Shown piece after piece: positions 40,911-49,956 of a DNA stretch of 64,000 nucleotides; the first letter of the stretch is position 1; each line of letters starts with the position of its first letter. The position numbers were made by a program, and so were the translations under genes. Below the pieces are notes generated by a model. That model saw nothing but the letters and a program-made list of their open reading frames with translations. It had not been told where the DNA came from and made no database searches. Location: assembly GCF_965237655.1 (NCBI RefSeq), contig NZ_CBDEGB010000002.1:248001-312000 (forward strand). The letters run 5' to 3'. This DNA is from Poriferisodalis sp965237655 (GTDB lineage Bacteria; Actinomycetota; Acidimicrobiia; Acidimicrobiales; Poriferisodalaceae).

Positions 40911-43412
40911 ATGAACCAGCCCGCCCCGCGACAGAGCCGGGACCCGTCGGCGGCTCAGGGAGCACTGTCGGGACTGCGCGTCGTCGACCTGACCGGCGAT
41001 CCGGGCCGCTTCGCGACGAAGCTGCTGACCGAACTGGGCGCCGACGTGGTGCGGGTCGGCACCGGTTCGCCGGGCTTGCCGCTGACTGATCGGGCTGCGG
41101 CCGCGCTCGGTGGTGTGGCCGATTGGTGGTACGACGGCGGCAAGCGCCGCTGCCGGTTGGACGTGAGCATTGCCGAGGGTCGAGACGCATACCGGCGGCT
41201 GACAGCGGCAGCCGATCTGGTGATCGAAACGGAACGCCCCGGGCGGTTGGCTGAACTGGGCATCGACTACGCGGACGCGGCCGCCGACAACCCTGCGCTG
41301 GTGCAGGTGTCGATCACGCCGTTCGGGCGCACGGGCCCGCGGGCGCAGTGGCTGGGCTCCGATCTGGTGTCGGCCGCCATGGGCGGGATGATGGCGCTCA
41401 CGGGCCTGGCTGACCGTCCGCTCAACGTGTGGGGCCGGCAGGCCTACAACTACGCAGGGTTCGTAGCGGCCACCTCGGGTGTCGCAGCAGCGTTGTCGGC
41501 ACGCTCGACAGGGCGCGGGGCGCATGTGGACATCTCGATCCACGAGACGGTCACCGGTTCGATCGAGAACCTGTTCATGCAGTACTTCTTCGACGACGTG
41601 TTGCCCCTGCCCAAGGTGGCTCCCCGGCAGGGTGCCCTGCACTGGCTGGGTGCGTATGACCTGGCTGAATGCCGGGGCGGTGACGGCGGCTACGTCATGA
41701 TCACGCTGACGCCGACGCCCGACCTGCTGTTCGAGTGGATGGTCGAGACTGGCTTCGACGACGTAGCGCAGTGGCTCGGAGCGGATCCGACCGAGGTGCT
41801 GCTGAACGTGACTGAGGTCATGGACGCCGTCCGACGGTGGGTTGGGCCCCAGGACTCCCGCGAGTTGTGGTGGGAAGCGCAGGAACGCCATGTGGCCTTC
41901 GGCGGCGTGCTGGACATCGCCGAGGTGTCCGCAAACCCGCAGTTCGCCTACCGAGAGTTCTTCGCCGAGGTAGCGGCGCCGGGGAGGACTGCTGCCAATG
42001 GCTCGCATGTGCCCGCCGGGTTAGCGACAGGCGGAGCAGGTCCGGTGCGCGTGCCGGGCCGTCTGGTGCGCTGGAGCGACGCCGGCAGGTCCGGTTCGAT
42101 CCCGCCTTGTCCTCCGGCCGTGGCAGACACGCCTCTCGATGAGATCTTGGCGTCATGGGCGGCGCCGGCGAGTGAAGCCCGAAATGGGGCAAGCCGCAGC
42201 CCGGTCAGCGCGGCGCTGAGCGAGGGTGCAAATGACCGGCGGCCACTCGACGGAATACGGATCGCCGATTTCACCTGGGTGCTCGCCGGACCGTCTGCCA
42301 CGAAACTGCTCGGCGATCTGGGTGCCGACGTGATTCGGATTCAGAGCGAGGAGCGCTCCACGCTCGTCAACTCGCCCGACTTCCCCTACTACTTCGTGTG
42401 GAACCGCTCCAAGCGCAGTGCCACGCTCGACATGCAGCATCCTGACGCGTTGACTGCGGCCCGGCGGCTGATCGAGACGTGCGACGTGCTCATCGAGAAC
42501 TTCAGCGCCGGAGTGCTGGATTCGTGGGGTCTCGACTGGACGACCGTCCACGAGTGGAACCCGCGACTGGTCTACGTGACGATGTCAGGCTGCGGCCATG
42601 ACGGACCGTGGCGGCATGTCATCTCGTACGCACCGACCGTGCACGCGGTGTGCGGCATCACGCACCTGACCAACTTCGCCGACCGCGGCGACGTCGGCCC
42701 GGGTTTCTCGCTCAATGACCACCTGGCGGGTTTCGCCGGAGCGGTCTCGACAGTGGGTGCGCTGTATGCCCGCGAGCGCACCGGTGAGGGGCAGCGCATC
42801 GACATGGCGCAGCTCGAAGTAGGCACGTATGCGATCGGGGCGGCGATCATCCGCCAGTCGGCCGGCGTGTCACCGCCCAGGCCCGAAGGCAACCGTGACG
42901 GCATTGCCGACCACGTTCCCAACGAGGTGTACGCGTGCAGCGATGGCTTCGTGGCTGTGACCGTGACCGAGCTGGCGCAGTGGTTCGGGCTCTCGGGGCT
43001 GTTGGCCGACACGCGACTCGACGATCCGACGCTCGCCACCGAGCATGGCCGTCGCGATCGCCGCACAGTCATCGACCAAGTGCTCGGCGAATGGGCAGCG
43101 GGGCGCACCGCTGCCGAGGCGGCGGAGGCCTTGCAGGCCGCTGGGGTTCCTGCGGGACCGGTGCAGGACTCGCACCAGTTGTTCGCCGACGATCCCCAGC
43201 ACGCGGCTCGTGGCTTCTGGCAACCCGCGGACCATGCGGTATTCGGCGAGCGCACCGTCGACGCCTTCGCCGGGCTGTGGAACGGCCAGCGTTGGTTCCC
43301 GCGCCATCTCAGCCCCGCCTACCTGGGCGAGCACAATTTCGACGTATGGACTGAGGTCGGCTACGACTTCGACGATGTAGCCGAAGGCATCGGCACCGGC
43401 CTGTTCAGCTGA
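40911..43412 (+). CDS. Double-domain family III CoA-transferase (A)
   Basis: 833 aa, twice the size of a CaiB/BaiF (formyl-CoA transferase-type) subunit. First domain about 20-420 (LRVVDLTGDPGRFATKLLTE, VSITPFGRTGPRAQWLGSDL), second about 445-830 (IRIADFTWVLAGPSATKLLG, LGADVIRI, GEGQRIDMAQLEVGTYAIGA). The catalytic Asp position is occupied in the second domain (SLNDHLAGFAGAV) but reads AYNYAGFV in the first, so only the C-terminal half is likely active. Family III enzymes form interlinked dimers, which makes a fused pair structurally reasonable. Substrate unknown. Confidence 0.9.
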   Translation: MNQPAPRQSRDPSAAQGALSGLRVVDLTGDPGRFATKLLTELGADVVRVGTGSPGLPLTDRAAAALGGVADWWYDGGKRRCRLDVSIAEGRDAYRRLTAAADLVIETERPGRLAELGIDYADAAADNPALVQVSITPFGRTGPRAQWLGSDLVSAAMGGMMALTGLADRPLNVWGRQAYNYAGFVAATSGVAAALSARSTGRGAHVDISIHETVTGSIENLFMQYFFDDVLPLPKVAPRQGALHWLGAYDLAECRGGDGGYVMITLTPTPDLLFEWMVETGFDDVAQWLGADPTEVLLNVTEVMDAVRRWVGPQDSRELWWEAQERHVAFGGVLDIAEVSANPQFAYREFFAEVAAPGRTAANGSHVPAGLATGGAGPVRVPGRLVRWSDAGRSGSIPPCPPAVADTPLDEILASWAAPASEARNGASRSPVSAALSEGANDRRPLDGIRIADFTWVLAGPSATKLLGDLGADVIRIQSEERSTLVNSPDFPYYFVWNRSKRSATLDMQHPDALTAARRLIETCDVLIENFSAGVLDSWGLDWTTVHEWNPRLVYVTMSGCGHDGPWRHVISYAPTVHAVCGITHLTNFADRGDVGPGFSLNDHLAGFAGAVSTVGALYARERTGEGQRIDMAQLEVGTYAIGAAIIRQSAGVSPPRPEGNRDGIADHVPNEVYACSDGFVAVTVTELAQWFGLSGLLADTRLDDPTLATEHGRRDRRTVIDQVLGEWAAGRTAAEAAEALQAAGVPAGPVQDSHQLFADDPQHAARGFWQPADHAVFGERTVDAFAGLWNGQRWFPRHLSPAYLGEHNFDVWTEVGYDFDDVAEGIGTGLFS

Positions 43413-43456
43413 GTCTCAGCCGGCACCAGGCGTCAAGCGGGCCGGTTACTGAGCAC

Positions 43457-43957
43457 TCAGCCGGTGGTGATCTCCGCGATGAGCTCGAGCAGGGCGTCGG
43501 AGGTCTCGCGGTCCTGGGCGATCCGATCGTCGGTCCCGTAGGTGACCTTGCGGGCGATGCGAGTGCCCGAGTCGGTCACGGCTGCGATGTGCGCCCGGTC
43601 TTCGCCTCGCCGTGGCGGATCAGTCACCAGCGCGGCTGTGCACGAGACGCCGGCGAGCGGCCACGGCTCGGTTCCCGGCTTCGGTGTCGAAACGAGGTAG
43701 TGGGCGCGGGCCAGGCAGCCGTCGGCCATCGCCAACGCAGCCTCGTCGGACACGTGCGGCTCGAGTTCTGAGCCCATCAGCTCGTAGAGCGATTTCACCG
43801 AATACGGGACGCCGGCCTCGAGGATCGTGCGCGAGCCGCCCGGAATCGTCAGCAGGTCGCTCAGCGCCAGCACCCCGCCGCCCGTCACCGAAAGCACGAT
43901 CCGCAACGGAGAGTCGTGAATCAACCGGATGGCTCGCAGTCGTTCGTCAGCGTTCAT
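43457..43957 (-). CDS. CinA C-terminal-like protein (NMN deamidase-type fold)
   Basis: 166 aa from ATG 43957 (GAGAGGAA seven bases upstream). It matches the CinA C-terminal domain pattern: VLSVTGGGVLALSDLLTIPG, GSRTILEAGVPYSVKSLYEL, SDEAALAMADGCLARAHYLV, AGVSCTAALVTDPPRRGEDR. In CinA the equivalent domain deamidates NMN; here the first motif SVTGGG replaces the usual SCTGG, so activity is uncertain. It follows CoA-transferase B by 31 bases on the same strand. A 48-base relic of a paralogue lies at 51885-51932. Confidence 0.78.
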   Translation of the reverse strand: MNADERLRAIRLIHDSPLRIVLSVTGGGVLALSDLLTIPGGSRTILEAGVPYSVKSLYELMGSELEPHVSDEAALAMADGCLARAHYLVSTPKPGTEPWPLAGVSCTAALVTDPPRRGEDRAHIAAVTDSGTRIARKVTYGTDDRIAQDRETSDALLELIAEITTG

Positions 43958-43988
43958 GTGCTCATTCCTCTCACAGACCGTTCGGCAC

Positions 43989-46448
43989 TCAGCCGATGGC
44001 GCCGGCGACGGCAAGTTCGACGATGCGGTCGTCGTCGTAGCCGAGGATGTCCCGCAAGACCAGGTCATTGTGCTCGCCAAGGCTGGGGCCCGAGCGGGTG
44101 ACGGTGTGGGGTGTGGTGCTGAGCTGCAGGCGGGGTGCCTCGACGATCATGCGGTCGTGCACCGGATGGGCCACCTCCATCCAGTGGCCTCGGTGGATGA
44201 GCTGCGGATCAGCGAGGCAGCCCAGACCGTTCTGATTGGCATGCGCCGGAACACCGACGGCTTGCAGTGCAGCTTCGGCGTCAGCAGGGGTGCGTTGCGC
44301 GGCCCAGGCGACGACGGCGGCGTCGACCTCGGTGCTGCGCGCGAGGCGTCCTGCTGCGTCAATGTTGGCGAGGTCGGGCGGCACCGGCTGGCCGTCGCTC
44401 TCAAGCAAGCGGCACAGCGATTCCCACTGGTGCTCGGTCTCGCACACCACGGCAATCCAAGGGTCCGGCGGTTCAAGTGGGTTGTCGGGGTCTGCGTCTC
44501 CGGGATCGCACGGGTACATCGCATGGGGGCACATGAACGCATCCGCGTTGCCGATCCGAGTCGCCGCTGCGCCGTTGACCGTGTGCTCGAGCACTTCGGT
44601 TGCCAGGAAGTGGACTGCAGCTTCGGCCTGTGCGAAGTCGAGGTGCTGGCCGCGGCCTTCGGGATCGGCATCACGAGCATCGAGCGCGGCCAACAGCAGC
44701 GGCACCATGTACTGCGGCGTGACGTAGTCGGTGTAGGCCAGAAAGGGTCCTGCGGGGGCTCGGTCGGGCCAACCGGTCATCTCGTAGAAGCCGGTGATGG
44801 CGCCAGCCAGGTTGCCGAAACCGGCGAACGTGGCAAGCGGTCCGGTCTGGCCCATCAGGCTGGTGCTCAGCAGAATGAGACTCGAGTTGCGCTCCGACAG
44901 CGTCTCCCACCCGATGCCCCAATCGTCCAGCGTGCCGGGCGTGTACGACTCCACGAAGATGTCCGCCCACTCGGTGAGATCGCAAAAGGCGTCGCGGCCT
45001 TCCGGGACATTCAGGTCCAGGGTCACGCCGAGCTTTCCAGCGTTGAGCGTTCCGTACTGGATCGACGCGTCAGGTCCCATGTCGCCCCGCAGCCCGCCTC
45101 CGCTGCCCCGGGCGCCATCGAAACGGGACGGCCCTTCCACCTTGATGATCGTCGCGCCGAAATCAGCGAGCACCCGCGTGGTGAACGGCCCGGCATACAC
45201 CCAGCTGGTGTCGAGCACCTTGATGCCGTCGAGCGGGCGCGGCGCCGCGGCGTCGCTGCCCGCATCACGCAGTGCCTGCGCGGCGTCCAGCAGCGCCGAA
45301 CGAGGCGTCGTCTTCACCGCTTCTGTGTGGACGCCGAGTTCGGGCGGTCCGCCGAGCGAGCGCAGGGGCGTGCGGCTGGGCTTGCACCACGCACCGGGGG
45401 TGACGACGCTGCCCCAGGCCGGATCGTCGACCGTGTCCCAGTAGCCGCGTTCGTTGAAGTGCTCGACTCCGGTCAGCTCCGCCGGGCTGTACACGGGCGC
45501 GAGCAGCAGTTCACGCTTCTGTGCCTCCGCGAACAGCTCGGCTCGGGTCCGAGTGCTGGTCAGGCGGGTGATCGCGGCCTTGGCCTGCTCGAGCTGCCCC
45601 GGCGCGCTGTCGGGCTCGGTGAACAGGCGCATGCCGAAATCGACCCAGTCAAGGTTGGCCAACTCGTCGTCGCAGCAGCCAAGCTCGGCTACCCAATCCA
45701 TCAGCCGAGCGGTGAAGCGGCCGATCGTGTCACCGAAGAGCAGCGTGATCGAGACGTATCCGTCCAGCGTCGGGTAGACGAACTGGAGGTGAAAGTTGAG
45801 CAGCAGGATGCCGCCCGACGTCCGCCGCGCCGACGGGTACCCGTTCGGAGCGTGGACGTGTCCAGGAAACGCGATCTGCATCAGCGCCTGCTGCGCCGAG
45901 ATGTCGACGTGCTGGCCATAGCCGCTGCGGTCACGCTGGCGCAACGCGAGCGCGGTGCCGACCGCGGCATGCGATCCGGCGTGCAGCCAGCTCTGCGGTG
46001 CCGTGATGCGCAGCGGTGCTCGGTCGGAGTCGCCGGTGATGGCAGCGCTGCACGCCGACGCGGCAATGGTGAGATCTGACGCTGCCCATCCGGCCTTCGG
46101 GCCGGTGCTGCCGAAGGCGGTCACGGTGGTGTGCACGAGGCCCGGGTTGACGGCGCGCAGCTCGTCGTAGTCGAGACCGAGGCCGGGGTCGGGTGATTCG
46201 ATCAGCGCGTCGGCGCCCGCGGCGAGCTCCAGCAGCTCGTTGCGGTCGTTGATGACGCAGCTCTGCGCGCCGCGTCGCAGGTTCCACCAGCCCAGCGATG
46301 TGCCGTCGGGTCCGTGCTGGCGGTGGTCTCGTCCCCGGCCGTCGGGGCCTTCGACGAGGACTACCTCCGCGCCCAGCGAGCCGAGGATCGAGGTGCACAT
46401 CGCGCCCCGGTGATCGGTGAGATCCAGCACTCGATATGGCTTCAGCAT
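43989..46448 (-). CDS. Double-domain family III CoA-transferase (B)
   Basis: 819 aa from ATG 46448, the first codon of the conserved YRVLDLTDHRGAMCTSILGS strand; the frame upstream is open but is the complement of the thiolase gene. Domain 1 about 1-400 (FGSTGPKAGWAASDLTIAAS), domain 2 about 425-815 (IKVLDTSWVYAGPFTTRVLA, VPEGRDAFCDLTEWADIFVE, GFYEMTGWPDRAPAGPFLAY). The Asp of the catalytic site is present in domain 2 (AYTDYVTPQY) and missing in domain 1 (PQSWLHAGSHAA). Divergently transcribed from the thiolase-DUF35 pair. Confidence 0.9.
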   Translation of the reverse strand: MLKPYRVLDLTDHRGAMCTSILGSLGAEVVLVEGPDGRGRDHRQHGPDGTSLGWWNLRRGAQSCVINDRNELLELAAGADALIESPDPGLGLDYDELRAVNPGLVHTTVTAFGSTGPKAGWAASDLTIAASACSAAITGDSDRAPLRITAPQSWLHAGSHAAVGTALALRQRDRSGYGQHVDISAQQALMQIAFPGHVHAPNGYPSARRTSGGILLLNFHLQFVYPTLDGYVSITLLFGDTIGRFTARLMDWVAELGCCDDELANLDWVDFGMRLFTEPDSAPGQLEQAKAAITRLTSTRTRAELFAEAQKRELLLAPVYSPAELTGVEHFNERGYWDTVDDPAWGSVVTPGAWCKPSRTPLRSLGGPPELGVHTEAVKTTPRSALLDAAQALRDAGSDAAAPRPLDGIKVLDTSWVYAGPFTTRVLADFGATIIKVEGPSRFDGARGSGGGLRGDMGPDASIQYGTLNAGKLGVTLDLNVPEGRDAFCDLTEWADIFVESYTPGTLDDWGIGWETLSERNSSLILLSTSLMGQTGPLATFAGFGNLAGAITGFYEMTGWPDRAPAGPFLAYTDYVTPQYMVPLLLAALDARDADPEGRGQHLDFAQAEAAVHFLATEVLEHTVNGAAATRIGNADAFMCPHAMYPCDPGDADPDNPLEPPDPWIAVVCETEHQWESLCRLLESDGQPVPPDLANIDAAGRLARSTEVDAAVVAWAAQRTPADAEAALQAVGVPAHANQNGLGCLADPQLIHRGHWMEVAHPVHDRMIVEAPRLQLSTTPHTVTRSGPSLGEHNDLVLRDILGYDDDRIVELAVAGAIG

Positions 46449-46544
46449 CGCCGTGAAGCTAACGCCCTCTCGGATCTCAGGCCGATGTTCTCGTGCGGGT
46501 CGCGATCGGGCATCGCTTCGCAGGGGGCGGCTAGCGTGCCGCCG

Positions 46545-47711
46545 GTGACAATTCGAGGGAAGGCATTCATCGCCGGGGTGTACGAGCATCCCGGGCGCGA
46601 GTTGCCCGATCGCACGCTGCCGCAGATCCACGCTGAGGTGGCCGCTGGGGCGCTGGCCGACGCGGGACTCACCCTGGCCGATGTCGACGCCTACTACTCC
46701 GCGGGCGACGCTCCTGGCTTCGGTGCGCTGTCGATGGTGGAGTACCTGGGGCTCGACTGCACCTACATCGACGACACCGAAACCGGCGGCTCCGCGTACC
46801 TGGTTCACGTCCAGCACGCTGCGGCCGCCATCGCCGCAGGTCACGTCAACGTGGCGCTTATCACGCTGGCGGGCAAGCCCCGCACCGGCGGTGCAGGACC
46901 GGGCGGCAGTGCCCGATTCAGCTCTGCGCCCGAGGCGTCCTTCGAGAATCAGTTCGGCATGTCGGTACCCGGCGGGTACGCGCTGGCCGCGGCACGTCAC
47001 ATGCACGAGTTCGGCACGACCTCCGAGCAGCTCGCCGAAGTGAAAGTGGCGGCGTCCACGCACGCCCAGCACAACCCGAACGCGTTCCTACGCGACGTGG
47101 TGACCGTTGACGAGGTGGTCTCGTCGCCGATGATCTCGGACCCGCTGCACCGGCTGGACTGCTGCGTCATCACCGACGGCGGGGGAGCGCTGGTGCTGGT
47201 CTCCGAAGCTGTAGCAGCGTCGCTCGACCGTCACTGCGTCCCGGTACTGGGCACGGGCACGTCGATCAAGCACACCTCAGGCGGGCGTATCGACCTCACC
47301 CACACCGGAGCGTCGCGCTCGGGCCCGCTGGCGTTCGCCGAGGCCGGCATCACCCCGGCCGACATCGACTACGTGTCGATCTACGACAGCTTCACGATCA
47401 CCGTGTTGGTCACGCTCGAAGACCTGGGCTTCGCCAAGAAGGGGGACGGCGGGCGCTTCGTGTCCGACGGCGCTCTGCAGTCACCGGGCGGTGTGCTGCC
47501 GTTCAACACCGATGGTGGCGGGCTGTGCAACAACCATCCGGCCAATCGCGGCGGCATGACCAAGGTGGTCGAAGCCGTGCGGCAGCTGCGTGGCGAGGCT
47601 CACGCTGCTGTACAGGTGCCCGACTGCGAGCTGGCCTTGGCGCACGGCACCGGAGGCAGCCTCGCGACACGCATGGGAAGCGCCACCCTCGTCATGGGAC
47701 GATCGCTGTGA
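46545..47711 (+). CDS. SCP-x type thiolase
   Basis: 388 aa from GTG 46545. Non-canonical thiolase: GKAFIAGVYEHPGRELPDRT, LVHVQHAAAAIAAGHVNVAL, DCCVITDGGGALVLVSEAVA, and the C-terminal LPFNTDGGGLCNNHPANRGG motif with the active-site His. The stop overlaps the start of the DUF35 gene as GTGA, so the two are translationally coupled and probably form a complex. Divergent from CoA-transferase B across 96 bases that must hold both promoters. Confidence 0.9.
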   Translation: MTIRGKAFIAGVYEHPGRELPDRTLPQIHAEVAAGALADAGLTLADVDAYYSAGDAPGFGALSMVEYLGLDCTYIDDTETGGSAYLVHVQHAAAAIAAGHVNVALITLAGKPRTGGAGPGGSARFSSAPEASFENQFGMSVPGGYALAAARHMHEFGTTSEQLAEVKVAASTHAQHNPNAFLRDVVTVDEVVSSPMISDPLHRLDCCVITDGGGALVLVSEAVAASLDRHCVPVLGTGTSIKHTSGGRIDLTHTGASRSGPLAFAEAGITPADIDYVSIYDSFTITVLVTLEDLGFAKKGDGGRFVSDGALQSPGGVLPFNTDGGGLCNNHPANRGGMTKVVEAVRQLRGEAHAAVQVPDCELALAHGTGGSLATRMGSATLVMGRSL

Positions 47712-48127
47712 GCGAATTGGGGCCGTCGGGCCTGCCGGTGCCGCCGCCGAATGCGAACCTCGAGACGCAGCGCTTCTGGGACGCCACGGCCGAGGGCCGC
47801 TTGGAGCTGCCCCGCTGCGACGACTGCGATCACGTCGTGTGGTACCCGCGCGAACGCTGCGACCAATGCGGTTCGATGTCAGTGACCTGGTTCGAGGCCT
47901 CGGGGCACGGCACCGTCTACAGCTGCACGGTCACCCGGCGGATCCCCGGCTCGTGGCGCAAGGCGGCCCCGTTCGTGCTGGCCTACGTCGAGCTTGACGA
48001 AGGCCCCCGCGTGGTCACCAATATCGTCGGCTGCGACCCCGAGACGGTCCACATCGGCCAGGCCGTGCAGGCAGTCTTCGACCCCACTCCAGAAGGCCCC
48101 GCACTGCTCCGTTTCACCCCCGCCTGA
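47708..48127 (+). CDS. Zn-ribbon/OB-fold (DUF35) thiolase partner
   Basis: 139 aa from GTG 47708. N-terminal ribbon CDDCDHVVWYPRERCDQCGS with two CxxC pairs, then the OB-fold SWRKAAPFVLAYVELDEGPR. Size and architecture match the DUF35 gene at 9979-10398 although the sequences differ. It is the presumed acyl-CoA-binding partner of the preceding thiolase. Confidence 0.9.
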   Translation: MSELGPSGLPVPPPNANLETQRFWDATAEGRLELPRCDDCDHVVWYPRERCDQCGSMSVTWFEASGHGTVYSCTVTRRIPGSWRKAAPFVLAYVELDEGPRVVTNIVGCDPETVHIGQAVQAVFDPTPEGPALLRFTPA

Positions 48128-48154
48128 GCCTGCCCAGCGCCGCAGTGCTTCGGC

Positions 48155-48580
48155 TCAGACTTTGAGCATCAGCGTCACTGGTCCGTCGTTCGTCAACTCG
48201 ACTGCCATGTATGCCCCGAACGAGTCGGTTGCAACCGTGGCGCCCAGGCGTCGCAGCTCGTCGATCAGCTCAGCGGCGAGGTCGGGAGCGGCCGCGGCGA
48301 CGAACGACGGCCGTCGGCCCTTGCGGGTGTCGCCATAGAGCGTGAACTGGCTGACCACCAGCACTTCGCCGCTGGTGTCGGCCACTGACCGGTTCATCTG
48401 GCCGTTCTCGTCGGCGAAGATGCGCAGGTTCCAGATCTTGCCCGCAAGCTTGCGCGCCGACTCCCGGCTGTCGTCGCGCGTCGCTCCCACCAGGCAGCAC
48501 AGCCCGGCGCCGATCTCGCCGATGACCTCACCGTCGACGCGCACGCAGGCTTCAGAAGCCCGTTGAACCAGAGCACGCAC
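48155..48580 (-). CDS. dtd: D-aminoacyl-tRNA deacylase, copy 1
   Basis: 141 aa, GTG start at 48580. Hydrolyses D-aminoacyl-tRNA and mischarged glycyl-tRNA-Ala in the cytoplasm. Family motifs are intact: MRALVQRASEACVRVDGEVI, the SQFTLYGDTRKGRRPSF active-site strand, and the Gly-cisPro motif in TNDGPVTLML. A second, about 85-90 percent identical copy lies at 53523-53960. Normal genomes carry one dtd, so one copy is probably redundant. Confidence 0.95.
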   Translation of the reverse strand: MRALVQRASEACVRVDGEVIGEIGAGLCCLVGATRDDSRESARKLAGKIWNLRIFADENGQMNRSVADTSGEVLVVSQFTLYGDTRKGRRPSFVAAAAPDLAAELIDELRRLGATVATDSFGAYMAVELTNDGPVTLMLKV

Positions 48581-48811
48581 GCGCTCAGCGTAGGTTTCGG
48601 CTGATCGCAGTCAGATGCGCTCGATAGGCAACGCCGTCGAGGGCATCGGCTCCCGTCGTCACAGGAACTTTGCGCAATACAGTGCCTATACTCACCACGG
48701 CCAAAGGCTCAGCATCGCAAACGCCCCCAATGGCGGCGGCGAGCACTCCCGAACCTGACGCAGGCCAAGCGCTCTGAGCGGCGGAGCCGTCAGCAACGAA
48801 AGGAGAGTGCA

Positions 48812-49261
48812 ATGCTGACACTCGGACTGGACCACGTAGCGGTCATCACTGGAGATTCGGACGCGCTGCAGCGGTTCTACATCGACATGTTCGGGGCCAC
48901 GATCGAGTTTGACGGCGAGGAATACCCCGGCGGGCCTCGCATGACCGTGATCAACATCGGACCCAGTACCGAGCTCAACGTGTTCGAGATCGAAGGCAAC
49001 GACCAGGCCGAGCACCAGACGCCGATGTTCGGTCGCGGCCGACTTGATCACATCGGTCTTCGTGCCGCCGATCTTGACCAATTCGGCCACATCAGGCGGC
49101 AACTGATGGACGCTGGCGCCACCGACGGCACCGTCACGGACTTCGGGCGCAAACTCAGCCTGTTCTTCCGGGACCCTGACGCCATGGAGTGCGAAGTGCT
49201 CGTCCCCAACCCCGAGCCCGGTCGCCACCCTGTCGGCTCGCGTTCTGACCTGTTTGAGTAG
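48812..49261 (+). CDS. VOC superfamily (glyoxalase-like) protein
   Basis: 149 aa, ATG 48812 with AAAGGAGAG about eight bases upstream. The vicinal-oxygen-chelate fold is visible: GLDHVAVITGDSDALQRFYI, DMFGATIEFDGEEYPGGPRM, GRLDHIGLRAADLDQFG, FRDPDAMECEVLV with metal-binding His and Glu positions. Function could be an isomerase, dioxygenase or resistance protein; nothing decides. It sits between dtd copy 1 and ridA copy 1. The 231 bases upstream (48581-48811) show a TATACT-like element near 48696 but no clear gene. Confidence 0.88.
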   Translation: MLTLGLDHVAVITGDSDALQRFYIDMFGATIEFDGEEYPGGPRMTVINIGPSTELNVFEIEGNDQAEHQTPMFGRGRLDHIGLRAADLDQFGHIRRQLMDAGATDGTVTDFGRKLSLFFRDPDAMECEVLVPNPEPGRHPVGSRSDLFE

Positions 49262-49315
49262 TCGGACTCATCCCTCGCGCCGCAACGGGGCGTCGGCGAA
49301 CGTCTGCCGCAAGCG

Positions 49316-49726
49316 TCAGGAAATGATCGCGTCGACTTCGATCTCGATAACCAGGTCGGGATGAATCAGCGCCGACACCTCGACGAAGGTCGAAGCGGGT
49401 CGGATGTCGCTGAAGACCTCTCCGTGGGCACGGACGAAGTCCTCGGTCATGGCGATGTCGGTCACGAACGACCGTGTCCGCACGACGTCGCTCATCTGGG
49501 CACCCGCTTCGTTGAGCACACTCTCGATGAGCTCGAAGATCGTCTTCGCCTGCCTGTAGCAGTCGCCCGGGTGCGCCACGCCATCGGGTCCGAGCGTTGT
49601 GCTACCTGACACGGCGACATAGTTGCCCTGGCGCACCCCCCGTGAATAGCCGGCGACGGCTTCAAGCGGCCCGCCGCTCGAGATGTTCTGCCTGTCGGCG
49701 CCTGAAGTGCTGCTGTCGTTGTTCAT
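49316..49726 (-). CDS. RidA family protein, copy 1
   Basis: 136 aa from ATG 49726. Rid-family enamine/imine deaminases remove reactive 2-aminoacrylate-type intermediates; here the motif FSDIRPASTFVEVSALIHPD holds the conserved Arg, and GNYVAVSGSTTLGPDGVAHP and YRQAKTIFELIESVLNEAGA are typical. The sequence and its downstream neighbour repeat at 55381-56020 with a constant offset of 6065 bases. Both copies are intact. Confidence 0.92.
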   Translation of the reverse strand: MNNDSSTSGADRQNISSGGPLEAVAGYSRGVRQGNYVAVSGSTTLGPDGVAHPGDCYRQAKTIFELIESVLNEAGAQMSDVVRTRSFVTDIAMTEDFVRAHGEVFSDIRPASTFVEVSALIHPDLVIEIEVDAIIS

Positions 49727-49767
49727 GACGACATTGTGTGGCGCGGCAGGCACGCCGTGCTGCGCTG

Positions 49768-49956
49768 TCAGGTGATGGCGCCGGCGATGACGAGTTCGGC
49801 AACCTTGTCGGCGTTGTAGCCGAGGATGCCTTCGAGTACTTCCATGTTGTGCTCGCCGAACATCGGCCCGCCCCACAGCGGCCGTCCGGGCGTGCGCGAC
49901 AGCTCGAAATTGCTGTCCTCCACCCAGGTGTGGCCGTGCTTGGCGTGCGGCACCTC
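49768..49956 (-). pseudogene. C-terminal relic of a CoA-transferase fused in frame to an RCC1-type gene
   Basis: Encodes VPHAKHGHTWVEDSNFELSR...GPMFGEHNMEVLEGILGY..VAELVIAGAIT, about 63 residues nearly identical to the C-terminus of CoA-transferase C (55833-58334). Upstream of VPHAKHGH the homology ends abruptly near 49956 and the frame continues into RCC1 repeats (CWGDTPHGLDE), forming a chimera. The relic lacks both catalytic domains. Confidence 0.9.

Noticed and set aside
43929..46079. 716-codon open frame opposite CoA-transferase B
   Set aside because: Antisense shadow; codon periodicity and family motifs belong to the minus strand.
46449..47072. 208-codon N-terminal extension of CoA-transferase B
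   Set aside because: It is the complement of the thiolase gene, and the family homology starts exactly at ATG 46448.
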